Source of the DNA: an uncultured Oscillibacter sp.
GTDB lineage: Bacteria > Bacillota > Clostridia > Oscillospirales > Oscillospiraceae
Direction: 5' to 3'
Length of the DNA: 64,000 bases
Assembly: GCA_910587705.1 (NCBI GenBank)
Contig: CAJUMX010000008.1
Coordinates: 62,001-126,000, forward strand
The notes below the pieces were generated by a model. The model worked only from the letters and a program-made list of their open reading frames with translations, made no database searches and was not told the DNA's origin. The position numbers and the translations under genes are program-made. Positions 8,602-16,008 of the stretch are shown one piece after another; the first letter of the stretch is position 1; each line of letters opens with the position of its first letter.

Positions 8602-11600
8602 ATGAAATCCCGAATCCTCCGCCGGACCGGAGCCCTGCTGCTGGCGCTGGCCTTGGCTTGTTCCCTGCTGGCAGTCCCGGTGGCGGCCGCCGACATTTCC
8701 TCGACCCTGTCCATTTCCGCCGACGAGACGGAAATTGAATCCGGCGACAGTACAACGGTGCGGCTTACCGGAGCGCCCAATGGCGCGAGAATCTCTTGGT
8801 CAAGCGGAAATCCCCAGATTCTTTCCGTCCCCGCCGACGCTTCCGGCGACTCCTGCGCGGTCACCGCCAGCACAGTTTCGCAAGATTCTACCGTCACCGT
8901 AACCGCGACGGTAACAGATGACACGACCGGGGATTCCGGGACCGCCGCCTGTACCATCACAGTAAAAAAGCCCCAGGCCCCCACCCCGCCCTCCAAACCC
9001 AGCATCACCGTGAGGCTGGACAAAAACAGCGCGATCCTCCCCATCGGGGGAAGCCTCACGCTCAAGGCCGACGTTACCGCCCCGGAGGGCACGAACACAA
9101 CGCTGAACTGGGACCCCTCTGACAAGAGCAAATTTCGTCTGGATGTGAGCCCCTACGATTCCCACACCGCCACCATTACCCCCAGCTCCAGCGCCAAGCC
9201 CGGAGACAGGGTTACCCTCACCGCTTATTCCCAGGTGGACCCCGGCGCCAGCGACTACTGCGTCATTGAGGTGGTGCCCGCCTCGTCTCCCCAGGTCTCC
9301 AGCGTCCAGATCACCACCACCCCCACCAACGATGGGCGGAACTACGTGGACCCCGGCGCCGGCAATGAAGTCACCCTTGTCGCCACCGTCTCCCCCGCCG
9401 GCGTGTCTGAGGAGGACGGGCGGATTACTTGGACCTCCAGCGACACCTCCATCGCCAGAGTGAACCCCAATACAGGCGAAATTACCGGCATCGCCCCCGG
9501 CGAGGCCACCATCACAGCCGAGGCAGGCGGCAAAACCGACGAGCGGAAAATCGAGGTCTCCGGTATTCTCTTGAGCTATGTGGACAAATCCACCACCGGC
9601 GGCAAGGGCGAAACCGTCCGCCTCTCCGAGAACAGCGTGGTGGACATCTATCAGTACCGGGACCTTAGCATCGTCTACGAGGTTTTCGGCAACGCCCGGA
9701 ACAAAACCATTGGCTGGGAGAGCTCCAACAACTCCGTGGCCCAGGTCCTGGCAGGCCGGGTCACCGCCCACTACCCCGGCACCGACGTAACCATCACCGC
9801 CATGGCCGAGGGCACCTATTGCCACGCCAGCTTCAAGGTCCGGGTCCTGGAGGACGTGGCCCAGGCCATCACCGTCGACATGGGCTCCGAGCCCTCCTAT
9901 TCCTTCTCCGGCCTTCTGTACGAGCTGGACCGCCGCTCCCAGGACAAGGCCAAGGGCCCCCTGGACTGCGTGTACAGCTTGAAGGTCTCCACCGATAACG
10001 GCGTGCTCTACTACAAGTATACCTCTCCCGAGACCCCGGGACACGGCGTGGGCGGCACGGAGCGGTACTATTACCAGCCCACCGGCCAGGGACAGATGGC
10101 CTTGAAGGACGTGACCTTTATTCCCCTGCCGGGCTTTGACGGCACCGCCGTGGTGGACTACAACGCCGTGGCCACCAACGGGACCACCTTCTCCGGAACC
10201 ATCCGCATCGAGGCCACCGCCACCGGGGATGTCAGCTATTCCACGGCCATCGACCAGCCCGTCAGCTTCGCGGCGGAGCACTTCTCCGCCGTCTGCAAGG
10301 GCCGCACCGGCCGGGCCATCGGCTATGTCACCTTCGGCCTGCCCTCCTCCAGCCGGGGCACGCTCTATTACAGCTACAGCCCCACCGGCCAGTACTCCCC
10401 CAAGGTGAACAACTCCACCCGCTACTATGCCTCCAGCAGCCCCTCCATCGACGACATCACCTTCGTCCCGGCAAAGGGCTATTCCGGAGACGTGGATATC
10501 CCCTACCGCTGCACGGACAGCTCCGGCGCGTCCTACAGTGGCACGGTGCGCATCCGGGTCTATGGGGCCAATGGCGAGGGCAGCGGCAGCGTGGAATACT
10601 CCATCGGCCGGAACCAGCGGAAGAGCCTGAACGCCGCGGACTTCAACAACGCCTGTCAGCGGGCTGTCAACGGAACCCTGAACTACATCCGCTTCAACTC
10701 CCTGCCCTCCTCCGGAACTCTGTACCTGAACTACCGCAACAGCTCCAGCACCAAGGTCACGACCGGGCGGAACTACTATCGAAGCGGTACTCCCCGCATC
10801 TCCGACATCAGCTATGTGCCCGCCTCTAATTACAGCGGCACCGTTACCATCCCCTTTACCGGAACCAGCTCCAACGGAACCACCTTTTCCGGCGATCTGG
10901 TATTCCACGTGGATGACGGCACGGGAACGGTCCACTACAACACCCCCAAGGGGCAGTCCGTCACCTTCGGTTCCGGGGAATTTAACGACGCCTGCTACTC
11001 CATCACCGGCCGGGCCTTGAGCCGTATTCGCTTCACCAGCCTCCCCTCCACCGGCACGGGCGTCCTCTATTACAACTACTACAACTCCTCCAGCTCCCGT
11101 GCCTCCACGGGCACGGACTACCGGCGCAGCGGCTCCCCCTCTATTTCCAGTCTCACCTTCGTCCCCGCCGCCAGCTATGTGGGCACCGTCACCATCCCCT
11201 TTACGGGCTATGACGAAAACGACGTCCGCTTTAACGCCACCGTCACCATCTCCGTGGGCGGCGGAAGCGGCCAGTCCATCTTCTACAGCGTCCCCGCCAA
11301 CGCCTTCGTCCGCTTCAACGCCGCGGACTTCAACAGCGCCTGCCGCAGTGCCACCGGGGATACCTTGAGCTATGTCCGCTTTGACCTGCCCTCCTATCAA
11401 TACGGCACGCTGTACCACCAGTACAACGCCTCCAGCCGCACGGGGAACGTGGTCAGCAGCTCCACGGGGTACTACTACTCCAGCACCAGTCCCCTTCTGG
11501 GCGACGTGGGCTTTGCCGCCTCCGCCACCGCCGGCACCGCCACCTTCGGCTATACCGGCTACAGCACCCGGGGCGACTCCTTTACCGGCTCAGTGGAGAT

Positions 11601-12516
11601 TTCCGTCTCCGGCTCCGCCGCCGTCAGCTCCGTCATTCGCTATACCGGAAGCGCCGCCCATCCCGTTTCCTTCCGGGCGGCAGACTTCCAAAACGCCTGT
11701 CAGGCGGCCCTGGGGACCCAGCTGTCCTATGTTCAGTTCCACTCCCTGCCCTCCTCCGGGCGGCTCTATCAAAACTACAGCGGCCCTGTCCGGACGGGTA
11801 CCGGGGTCAGCAGCGGCACCCACTACGGTCCTCAGCAGCTGGGCCAGATCAGCTATCTGCCCAAGGCGGAATTCCAGGGAACCCTGACCATTCCCTACAC
11901 CGCCTATGATACCAAGGGGGGCAGCCACTCCAGCGCGGTGGAGCTCCAGATTTCCAACAGCTATTGCGCTGCCACCTTCTCCGACACCGCCTCCGGCTGG
12001 GACTGGGCAAAGCCCTCCATCGAGTTCCTCCGCTCCAGCGGCATCACCAACGGATACAGCAACAACACCTACCGCCCCGGGCAGTCCATCAGCCGGGGAG
12101 AGTTCACCCTGATGATCTGCCGGGCCTTCCAATTCTCCACCGGCGGCTCCTCCGGCTTCCCCGACGTACCGGCCAACAGCACCTACGCCGGGGCCGTGGC
12201 CACCGCGCGAGACTTGGGCATTGTCCAGGGGAACAACGGCCGCTTCCAGCCCGACCGGCCTATCACCCGGCAAAGCGCCATGACCATGATCTGCCGGGCC
12301 ATCGAGGCCGCGGGCCAGTCCGTTCCCGTGGCCGACGCGGGACTGCTCTCCTCCTACGCCGACGGTTACCAGGTTTCCGCCTTTGCCCGTCCCTCCGTGG
12401 CCGCCCTGGTCCAGATGGGCGCGGTCCGGGGAAACAGCGCTTCCCGCCTGAATCCCGGCGCGGCCATCAGCCGGGCAGAGATGGCCGTTATTCTGCATCG
12501 GGTCCTGACCCGTTAA
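8602..12516 (+). CDS. Secreted repeat protein with C-terminal SLH anchor (1304 aa)
   Basis: ATG with AAAAGGAG upstream. Signal peptide 1-29/30 (AVPVAAA-D). Residues ~31-415 hold three or four bacterial Ig-like (Big_2 type) modules; WTSSDTSIARVNPNTGEITG is a clear example. Residues ~420-1120 are six tandem units of ~112-122 residues, each ending in a strand pattern like ISYVPASNYSGTVTIPFTG that recalls cadherin/CSPG-like repeats. Three SLH modules close the protein (about 1124-1304), the reverse polarity of the upstream SLH protein. Function unknown; a long cell-surface stalk or adhesin is likely. Confidence 0.85.
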   Translation: MKSRILRRTGALLLALALACSLLAVPVAAADISSTLSISADETEIESGDSTTVRLTGAPNGARISWSSGNPQILSVPADASGDSCAVTASTVSQDSTVTVTATVTDDTTGDSGTAACTITVKKPQAPTPPSKPSITVRLDKNSAILPIGGSLTLKADVTAPEGTNTTLNWDPSDKSKFRLDVSPYDSHTATITPSSSAKPGDRVTLTAYSQVDPGASDYCVIEVVPASSPQVSSVQITTTPTNDGRNYVDPGAGNEVTLVATVSPAGVSEEDGRITWTSSDTSIARVNPNTGEITGIAPGEATITAEAGGKTDERKIEVSGILLSYVDKSTTGGKGETVRLSENSVVDIYQYRDLSIVYEVFGNARNKTIGWESSNNSVAQVLAGRVTAHYPGTDVTITAMAEGTYCHASFKVRVLEDVAQAITVDMGSEPSYSFSGLLYELDRRSQDKAKGPLDCVYSLKVSTDNGVLYYKYTSPETPGHGVGGTERYYYQPTGQGQMALKDVTFIPLPGFDGTAVVDYNAVATNGTTFSGTIRIEATATGDVSYSTAIDQPVSFAAEHFSAVCKGRTGRAIGYVTFGLPSSSRGTLYYSYSPTGQYSPKVNNSTRYYASSSPSIDDITFVPAKGYSGDVDIPYRCTDSSGASYSGTVRIRVYGANGEGSGSVEYSIGRNQRKSLNAADFNNACQRAVNGTLNYIRFNSLPSSGTLYLNYRNSSSTKVTTGRNYYRSGTPRISDISYVPASNYSGTVTIPFTGTSSNGTTFSGDLVFHVDDGTGTVHYNTPKGQSVTFGSGEFNDACYSITGRALSRIRFTSLPSTGTGVLYYNYYNSSSSRASTGTDYRRSGSPSISSLTFVPAASYVGTVTIPFTGYDENDVRFNATVTISVGGGSGQSIFYSVPANAFVRFNAADFNSACRSATGDTLSYVRFDLPSYQYGTLYHQYNASSRTGNVVSSSTGYYYSSTSPLLGDVGFAASATAGTATFGYTGYSTRGDSFTGSVEISVSGSAAVSSVIRYTGSAAHPVSFRAADFQNACQAALGTQLSYVQFHSLPSSGRLYQNYSGPVRTGTGVSSGTHYGPQQLGQISYLPKAEFQGTLTIPYTAYDTKGGSHSSAVELQISNSYCAATFSDTASGWDWAKPSIEFLRSSGITNGYSNNTYRPGQSISRGEFTLMICRAFQFSTGGSSGFPDVPANSTYAGAVATARDLGIVQGNNGRFQPDRPITRQSAMTMICRAIEAAGQSVPVADAGLLSSYADGYQVSAFARPSVAALVQMGAVRGNSASRLNPGAAISRAEMAVILHRVLTR
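9859..11961 (+). repeat. Six tandem ~115-residue repeats within the SLH protein
   Basis: Units begin near 9859, 10225, 10588, 10925, 11272 and 11629. Units two to six share a pattern of F-x-A-x-x-F-x-x-A/V-C near the start, then Y/I-x-x-x-x-LPSS-G-x-LY, a Tyr/Ser-rich loop, and a closing VP-x-x-x-Y-x-G-T-x-x-IP(F/Y) block. The first unit is the most divergent. One cysteine per unit is conserved in an otherwise cysteine-poor secreted protein. Confidence 0.8.
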
Positions 12517-12530
12517 GAAGGAGGCCCGTT

Positions 12531-13223
12531 ATGGCATTTTTCAAATCACTGTTTAAAAAAGAAGAGCTCCCTCCCGCCATTCCGCCGGATGACTTCCCCG
12601 AGCTCTACAGCGGCATGAAGGTGGAGGTGCTGACCCCCGCCAACGCCCTGCTCTTTGTCGGCAGGCTCCGCCTCTCCGGCTCCAACCAGGTGGACGTTCT
12701 GGGGGAATCCGGGGGCTTCCTTCCCCGGGTGCTGTACAACCAGCCGGTGAAGCTCCGCTGCTTCCAAAAGGACGGAGACACCCTGACCCTCAACGGAACC
12801 ATCGGCCCCAACGACCCCAAATTCTGGCGGATTGAACATTTGCAGTCCCTGCAAAACAGCGAAAACCGCAACTTCTTCCGCCAGAACGCCGGTGTGGAGG
12901 GGACGGTCCGCTCTGAATCCGGGCAAAAGTACGCCTGTAAGGTCCTGGACATCGGCGGCGGCGGCGCGCGGGTGCTGACGGAGAAGCTCTTCCAGCTGGA
13001 AAGCACCTTTCAGCTGGAAACCTCCCTCCTCTCCACGGAGGAGCCCTTTACCTTCACCTGTCGGGTCAGGCGCGTCATCGTCCGGGCCCAGACTGCCAGC
13101 CCCATGAAAAAGTATGAGTACGGCTGCCAGTTTGTAGAGGTTCCCCCTCGGGAGCAGGAGCGGCTGCTCCAGGCCATTTTCACCCTCCAGCGAAAGGTCC
13201 TCAAATCCCGGCGGGACCAGTGA
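12531..13223 (+). CDS. YcgR-like PilZ-domain protein (second copy)
   Basis: 230 residues; ATG with AAGGAGG seven bases upstream fixes the start. Residues ~25-95 resemble the PilZN/YcgR N-terminal beta domain. The PilZ core has RNFFRQ near residue 108 and DIGGGGARV near 144. In the second motif the usual serine of D/NxSxxG is glycine, so c-di-GMP affinity may be reduced. It is the last gene of the plus-strand operon, immediately downstream of the SLH repeat protein and upstream of a strong terminator. YcgR-type proteins act as c-di-GMP brakes on flagellar motors; a surface-protein-linked role is equally possible here. Confidence 0.8.
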   Translation: MAFFKSLFKKEELPPAIPPDDFPELYSGMKVEVLTPANALLFVGRLRLSGSNQVDVLGESGGFLPRVLYNQPVKLRCFQKDGDTLTLNGTIGPNDPKFWRIEHLQSLQNSENRNFFRQNAGVEGTVRSESGQKYACKVLDIGGGGARVLTEKLFQLESTFQLETSLLSTEEPFTFTCRVRRVIVRAQTASPMKKYEYGCQFVEVPPREQERLLQAIFTLQRKVLKSRRDQ

Positions 13224-13244
13224 CTGTTGCCTAAAAGAAACCAA

Positions 13245-13284
13245 AAATACCAGGGATGGCTTTTTCCATCCCTGGTATTTTTTT
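13245..13284 (+). terminator. Intrinsic terminator of the SLH/PilZ operon
   Basis: A perfect 15-bp stem (AAATACCAGGGATGG and its complement) with a six-base loop, running into TTTT. It ends the plus-strand operon before the AAA+ gene. Confidence 0.93.
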
Positions 13285-13342
13285 GCCCCTCGCTTTAAAT
13301 TCCCCCAAAATTGGAAATACTAGGGAAAAAGGAGGAACCGCT

Positions 13343-14770
13343 ATGCGCATTGCCTTTTCCCAATTCTGCTCCAGCAGCCCGGAGGTCCAGGCTGTTCTCC
13401 GCCGCCGCATCGACACCCTGGCCGACCGGGGGCAGAGCTATGAATTTCCCGACTGCCAGATGCCGGAGGGCTGTGTCCCCCGCCAGGCCGTGCTGGGCTT
13501 TTTGAGGCGGGACCGGGGCTATCTGCTCTACTGGCGTCCCGCCATCGCCTACCGGGGGCGGAGCTCGGTGCTGGCCGCCCTCTTCGCCCGGAGCGTCTGG
13601 CGCTTCGACAGCTATGAGGCCATGACAGCCCGACTGGCCTCCCTCCGGCGGGAGGTGGCGGCGTCTGTCCCCCAGCCCTTTCGCCCTCCGGTGCTGGTGG
13701 CGGAGCCTGTTCGCACCGCCCCGGTCTCCCCCGCCTCGCCCTGGCCGCCCCTTTATCGAAGGCTCCAGGAGGAGCTGGGCAAACAGGTTCTGGGCCAGCC
13801 TCGCGCGGTGGAGGCCACCGCCTTCCGGCTATACAGCCACGCGGGAAAGCGGGCTCCGGCCCGGCCCCTGTCCCTAATCTTTCACGGCCCCACCGGCGTG
13901 GGGAAATCGGAGCTTGGAAAGGCCCTGGCCCCGGCCCTGAAACGGTGCTGCGGTCAGTCCTATGCCTTTGTTTGGACGGAGCTGAACACCTTTACCGAGG
14001 CCCACTCCGTCCACCGTCTCACCGGCGCGCCGCCGGGCTATGTGGGCTATGAGGACCAGCCCATCTTCGAGGCGGTGCGGAGCAACCCCCACACGGTCTT
14101 TATGTTCGACGAGCTGGAAAAGGCCCACCCGGAGGTGTTGAAGGTTTTCATGTCCATCCTGGACGAGGGCCGCTGCACCGCCCGAAAGGCAGGGGAGGCC
14201 GGAGAGCGGGAGCTGGATTTCCGGCGCTGTGTTTTCGTCTTTACCACCAACGCGGACCTGACCACGGCGGGAGGACGCCCCTTGGGCTTCTCCGAGTACC
14301 GGCCCCTTCCTCAAAGGAAGGAGGCGGAACCGGAGCGGGAGGCCGCCACCCCGGCGGAGCTGGCGAAGCGGCTCTTTCGAGAAAACGAAGAAGCACGCCG
14401 GGCCATGGTGCGCCTCGGCGTGCTTCGGGAAATCGCGGGCCGCTTCAGCGGCATCATTGGCTTTCGCTCTTTGGACGAGGGAGCCCGGCAGGCCGTCACC
14501 GTCAAGCAGATTGTGGCCCTGGGCCGGGAATACGGCCTGGACATCCTCCAGGTGGCCCCGGATACCGCCCGGGCGCTGACGCCGGGGCGGGACGCCCTCT
14601 CCATCCGGTCCTCGGTCTGCGTGCTGGAGAGCCTGTTAGCCCCCCTGTTCGCGGCGGCCACCGGCCGGATTGCCTATTGTCTGACAGGACTGCCCGGATC
14701 GCTTCGTCTGGTTCCGGATTACTCCCACTCCAGCTCCACCACCGCGTTGGCGGCCTCGTCCAGCTTATAG
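13343..14770 (+). CDS. Single-ring ClpB/ClpA-like AAA+ ATPase with a novel N-terminal domain
   Basis: 475 residues from the ATG at 13343 (GGAGGAACCGCT upstream). Residues 1-~110 match no family I recognise. From ~residue 145 it resembles the second AAA+ module of Clp/Hsp100 unfoldases: Walker A GPTGVGKS with K188, a pore-type loop APPGYVGYE, Walker B VFMFDELEKAH with D256/E257, sensor-1 FTTNAD, and AGRFSGIIGF where Clp proteins have PEFLNRID. Full ClpB/ClpA proteins have two modules; this has one and no ClpP-binding loop that I can identify. The last 52 bases overlap the 3' end of the convergent gene at 14719. Its substrate is unknown. Confidence 0.75.
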   Translation: MRIAFSQFCSSSPEVQAVLRRRIDTLADRGQSYEFPDCQMPEGCVPRQAVLGFLRRDRGYLLYWRPAIAYRGRSSVLAALFARSVWRFDSYEAMTARLASLRREVAASVPQPFRPPVLVAEPVRTAPVSPASPWPPLYRRLQEELGKQVLGQPRAVEATAFRLYSHAGKRAPARPLSLIFHGPTGVGKSELGKALAPALKRCCGQSYAFVWTELNTFTEAHSVHRLTGAPPGYVGYEDQPIFEAVRSNPHTVFMFDELEKAHPEVLKVFMSILDEGRCTARKAGEAGERELDFRRCVFVFTTNADLTTAGGRPLGFSEYRPLPQRKEAEPEREAATPAELAKRLFRENEEARRAMVRLGVLREIAGRFSGIIGFRSLDEGARQAVTVKQIVALGREYGLDILQVAPDTARALTPGRDALSIRSSVCVLESLLAPLFAAATGRIAYCLTGLPGSLRLVPDYSHSSSTTALAASSSL

Positions 14771-15972
14771 AGCTTTCCGTCGTTGGACAGGAAGTAGCTT
14801 CCGGCAAACTGGTTGCCCTGGCCGTAGATGTTCACCCGCATGCAGACGGACCCGGCAATGCGGACGGAGCCCTCCTGGGGAATCATTTCATAGCCTTCCA
14901 TGGTCTCGCCCGGCAGGCCCAGCTTGGAGGGATGAATGGCCTCCAGGTCTGACAAGCCCCGTCTGGTGGAGGCGGACGGCGGCGTTTCCGGCTTCGGATC
15001 GTGGACCCGGCCCTCCGGCATATCCAGCAGCACAGAGCAGTTGGTCCCCTCCCAGCTCAGCAGCAGGGAGTGAACGCTGGCGGAGCCGCCCTCTGCCGCC
15101 GGCACGTTGCGGGCCAGCAGCAAGGAGCCGCTTTCCCCGTACTCCTCCGGCGGATCAATCCGCAGCAGCGTCTCGTCCACCAGGGAGAAGCCAGCGTCCT
15201 CCGTGCTCATTACTGCCGCGTAGGCCGTGACCAGGCTCTTGGGGTTTTTCAGCCCCTCATAGCGATAGAGAATCTTGGTAAAGCCCGGTTCCTCCTCCGT
15301 CGGCTCGGCGGCGGGCGCTTCCTCTTCGGCCTCTTCGCCGTCCTCGCCAGAGGCTTCGTCGTCCTTCGCCGCATCCTCGTCGCCGTCCTTCGGGACCTCT
15401 TCCTCTGGGGGCTCCTCCGGCTCCGCCGGGGGCTCGGGGGGAACCTCCTCCTGGTACACCAGTACCTCGTCCCCGATCACCGGCAGGGCGGTGATGGGAA
15501 CCTCGTTCAGGAGATATTCCAAGGGAATGGGGATGGGCTCCGGCGGAGCCTCCTCCTCTTCCTTGTCTCCGCCCTTCAAGAAGAAAAACGCTCCCGCGCC
15601 GATGGCCACGGCCAGCACGGGAATCAGAATCAGCAGCAGCTTCTTCTTTCCCTTCTTTTTCTTTTTTCCGTCGCCGCCCTCTTCGCCCTCCACGGCCTTG
15701 GCTGCGGTTTTCGCCGCAATCTTGGCCTTTTTCTCCTGGGCCTTCTGGGCGGCCTGTTGGGCCTTTTTTGTGGCCTGCTCCGCCTTCTTGGTGTGCTTCG
15801 CCGCCTTTTTCTCGGCGCTCTTGGCTGCCTGGGCGGCTTTTTTTTCGGCCTTTGCCGCCTGCTTTTGCTTGGCCGCCTCGGCTTTCTTTCCGGCGATCTC
15901 CACCTGCTTGGCGGCCTTTGCCGCCCTGCGCTCGGCCTTTTGGATGATCTTATCCGCCTTATCCTGTTTCAA
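14719..15972 (-). CDS. Lys/Ala-rich membrane-anchored protein of unknown function
   Basis: 417 residues, TTG start (15972) with TAGGAGAG upstream. Residues 1-~105 are almost all Lys, Ala, Gln and Glu in a long helical coil like TolA or histone-H1-like tails, and should be cytoplasmic. One transmembrane helix follows at ~110-132 (KLLLILIPVLAVAIGAGAFFF). An acidic Pro/Glu linker (~135-230) leads to an outside domain of ~185 residues with no recognised motif. It is 36 bases behind the FtsA-like gene and probably co-transcribed. By topology it could be the membrane partner of that actin-like ATPase, as PilN is for PilM; this is inference only. Confidence 0.7.
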   Translation of the reverse strand: MKQDKADKIIQKAERRAAKAAKQVEIAGKKAEAAKQKQAAKAEKKAAQAAKSAEKKAAKHTKKAEQATKKAQQAAQKAQEKKAKIAAKTAAKAVEGEEGGDGKKKKKGKKKLLLILIPVLAVAIGAGAFFFLKGGDKEEEEAPPEPIPIPLEYLLNEVPITALPVIGDEVLVYQEEVPPEPPAEPEEPPEEEVPKDGDEDAAKDDEASGEDGEEAEEEAPAAEPTEEEPGFTKILYRYEGLKNPKSLVTAYAAVMSTEDAGFSLVDETLLRIDPPEEYGESGSLLLARNVPAAEGGSASVHSLLLSWEGTNCSVLLDMPEGRVHDPKPETPPSASTRRGLSDLEAIHPSKLGLPGETMEGYEMIPQEGSVRIAGSVCMRVNIYGQGNQFAGSYFLSNDGKLYKLDEAANAVVELEWE

Positions 15973-16008
15973 CGCTTCACTCTCCTACTTATACTCAAAG
16001 GGCCGTCC

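Noticed and set aside
8800..11418. 872-codon minus-strand frame opposite the SLH repeat gene
   Set aside because: Low-complexity Gly/Ala/Val translation following the repeat pattern of the real gene; no ribosome site or domain.
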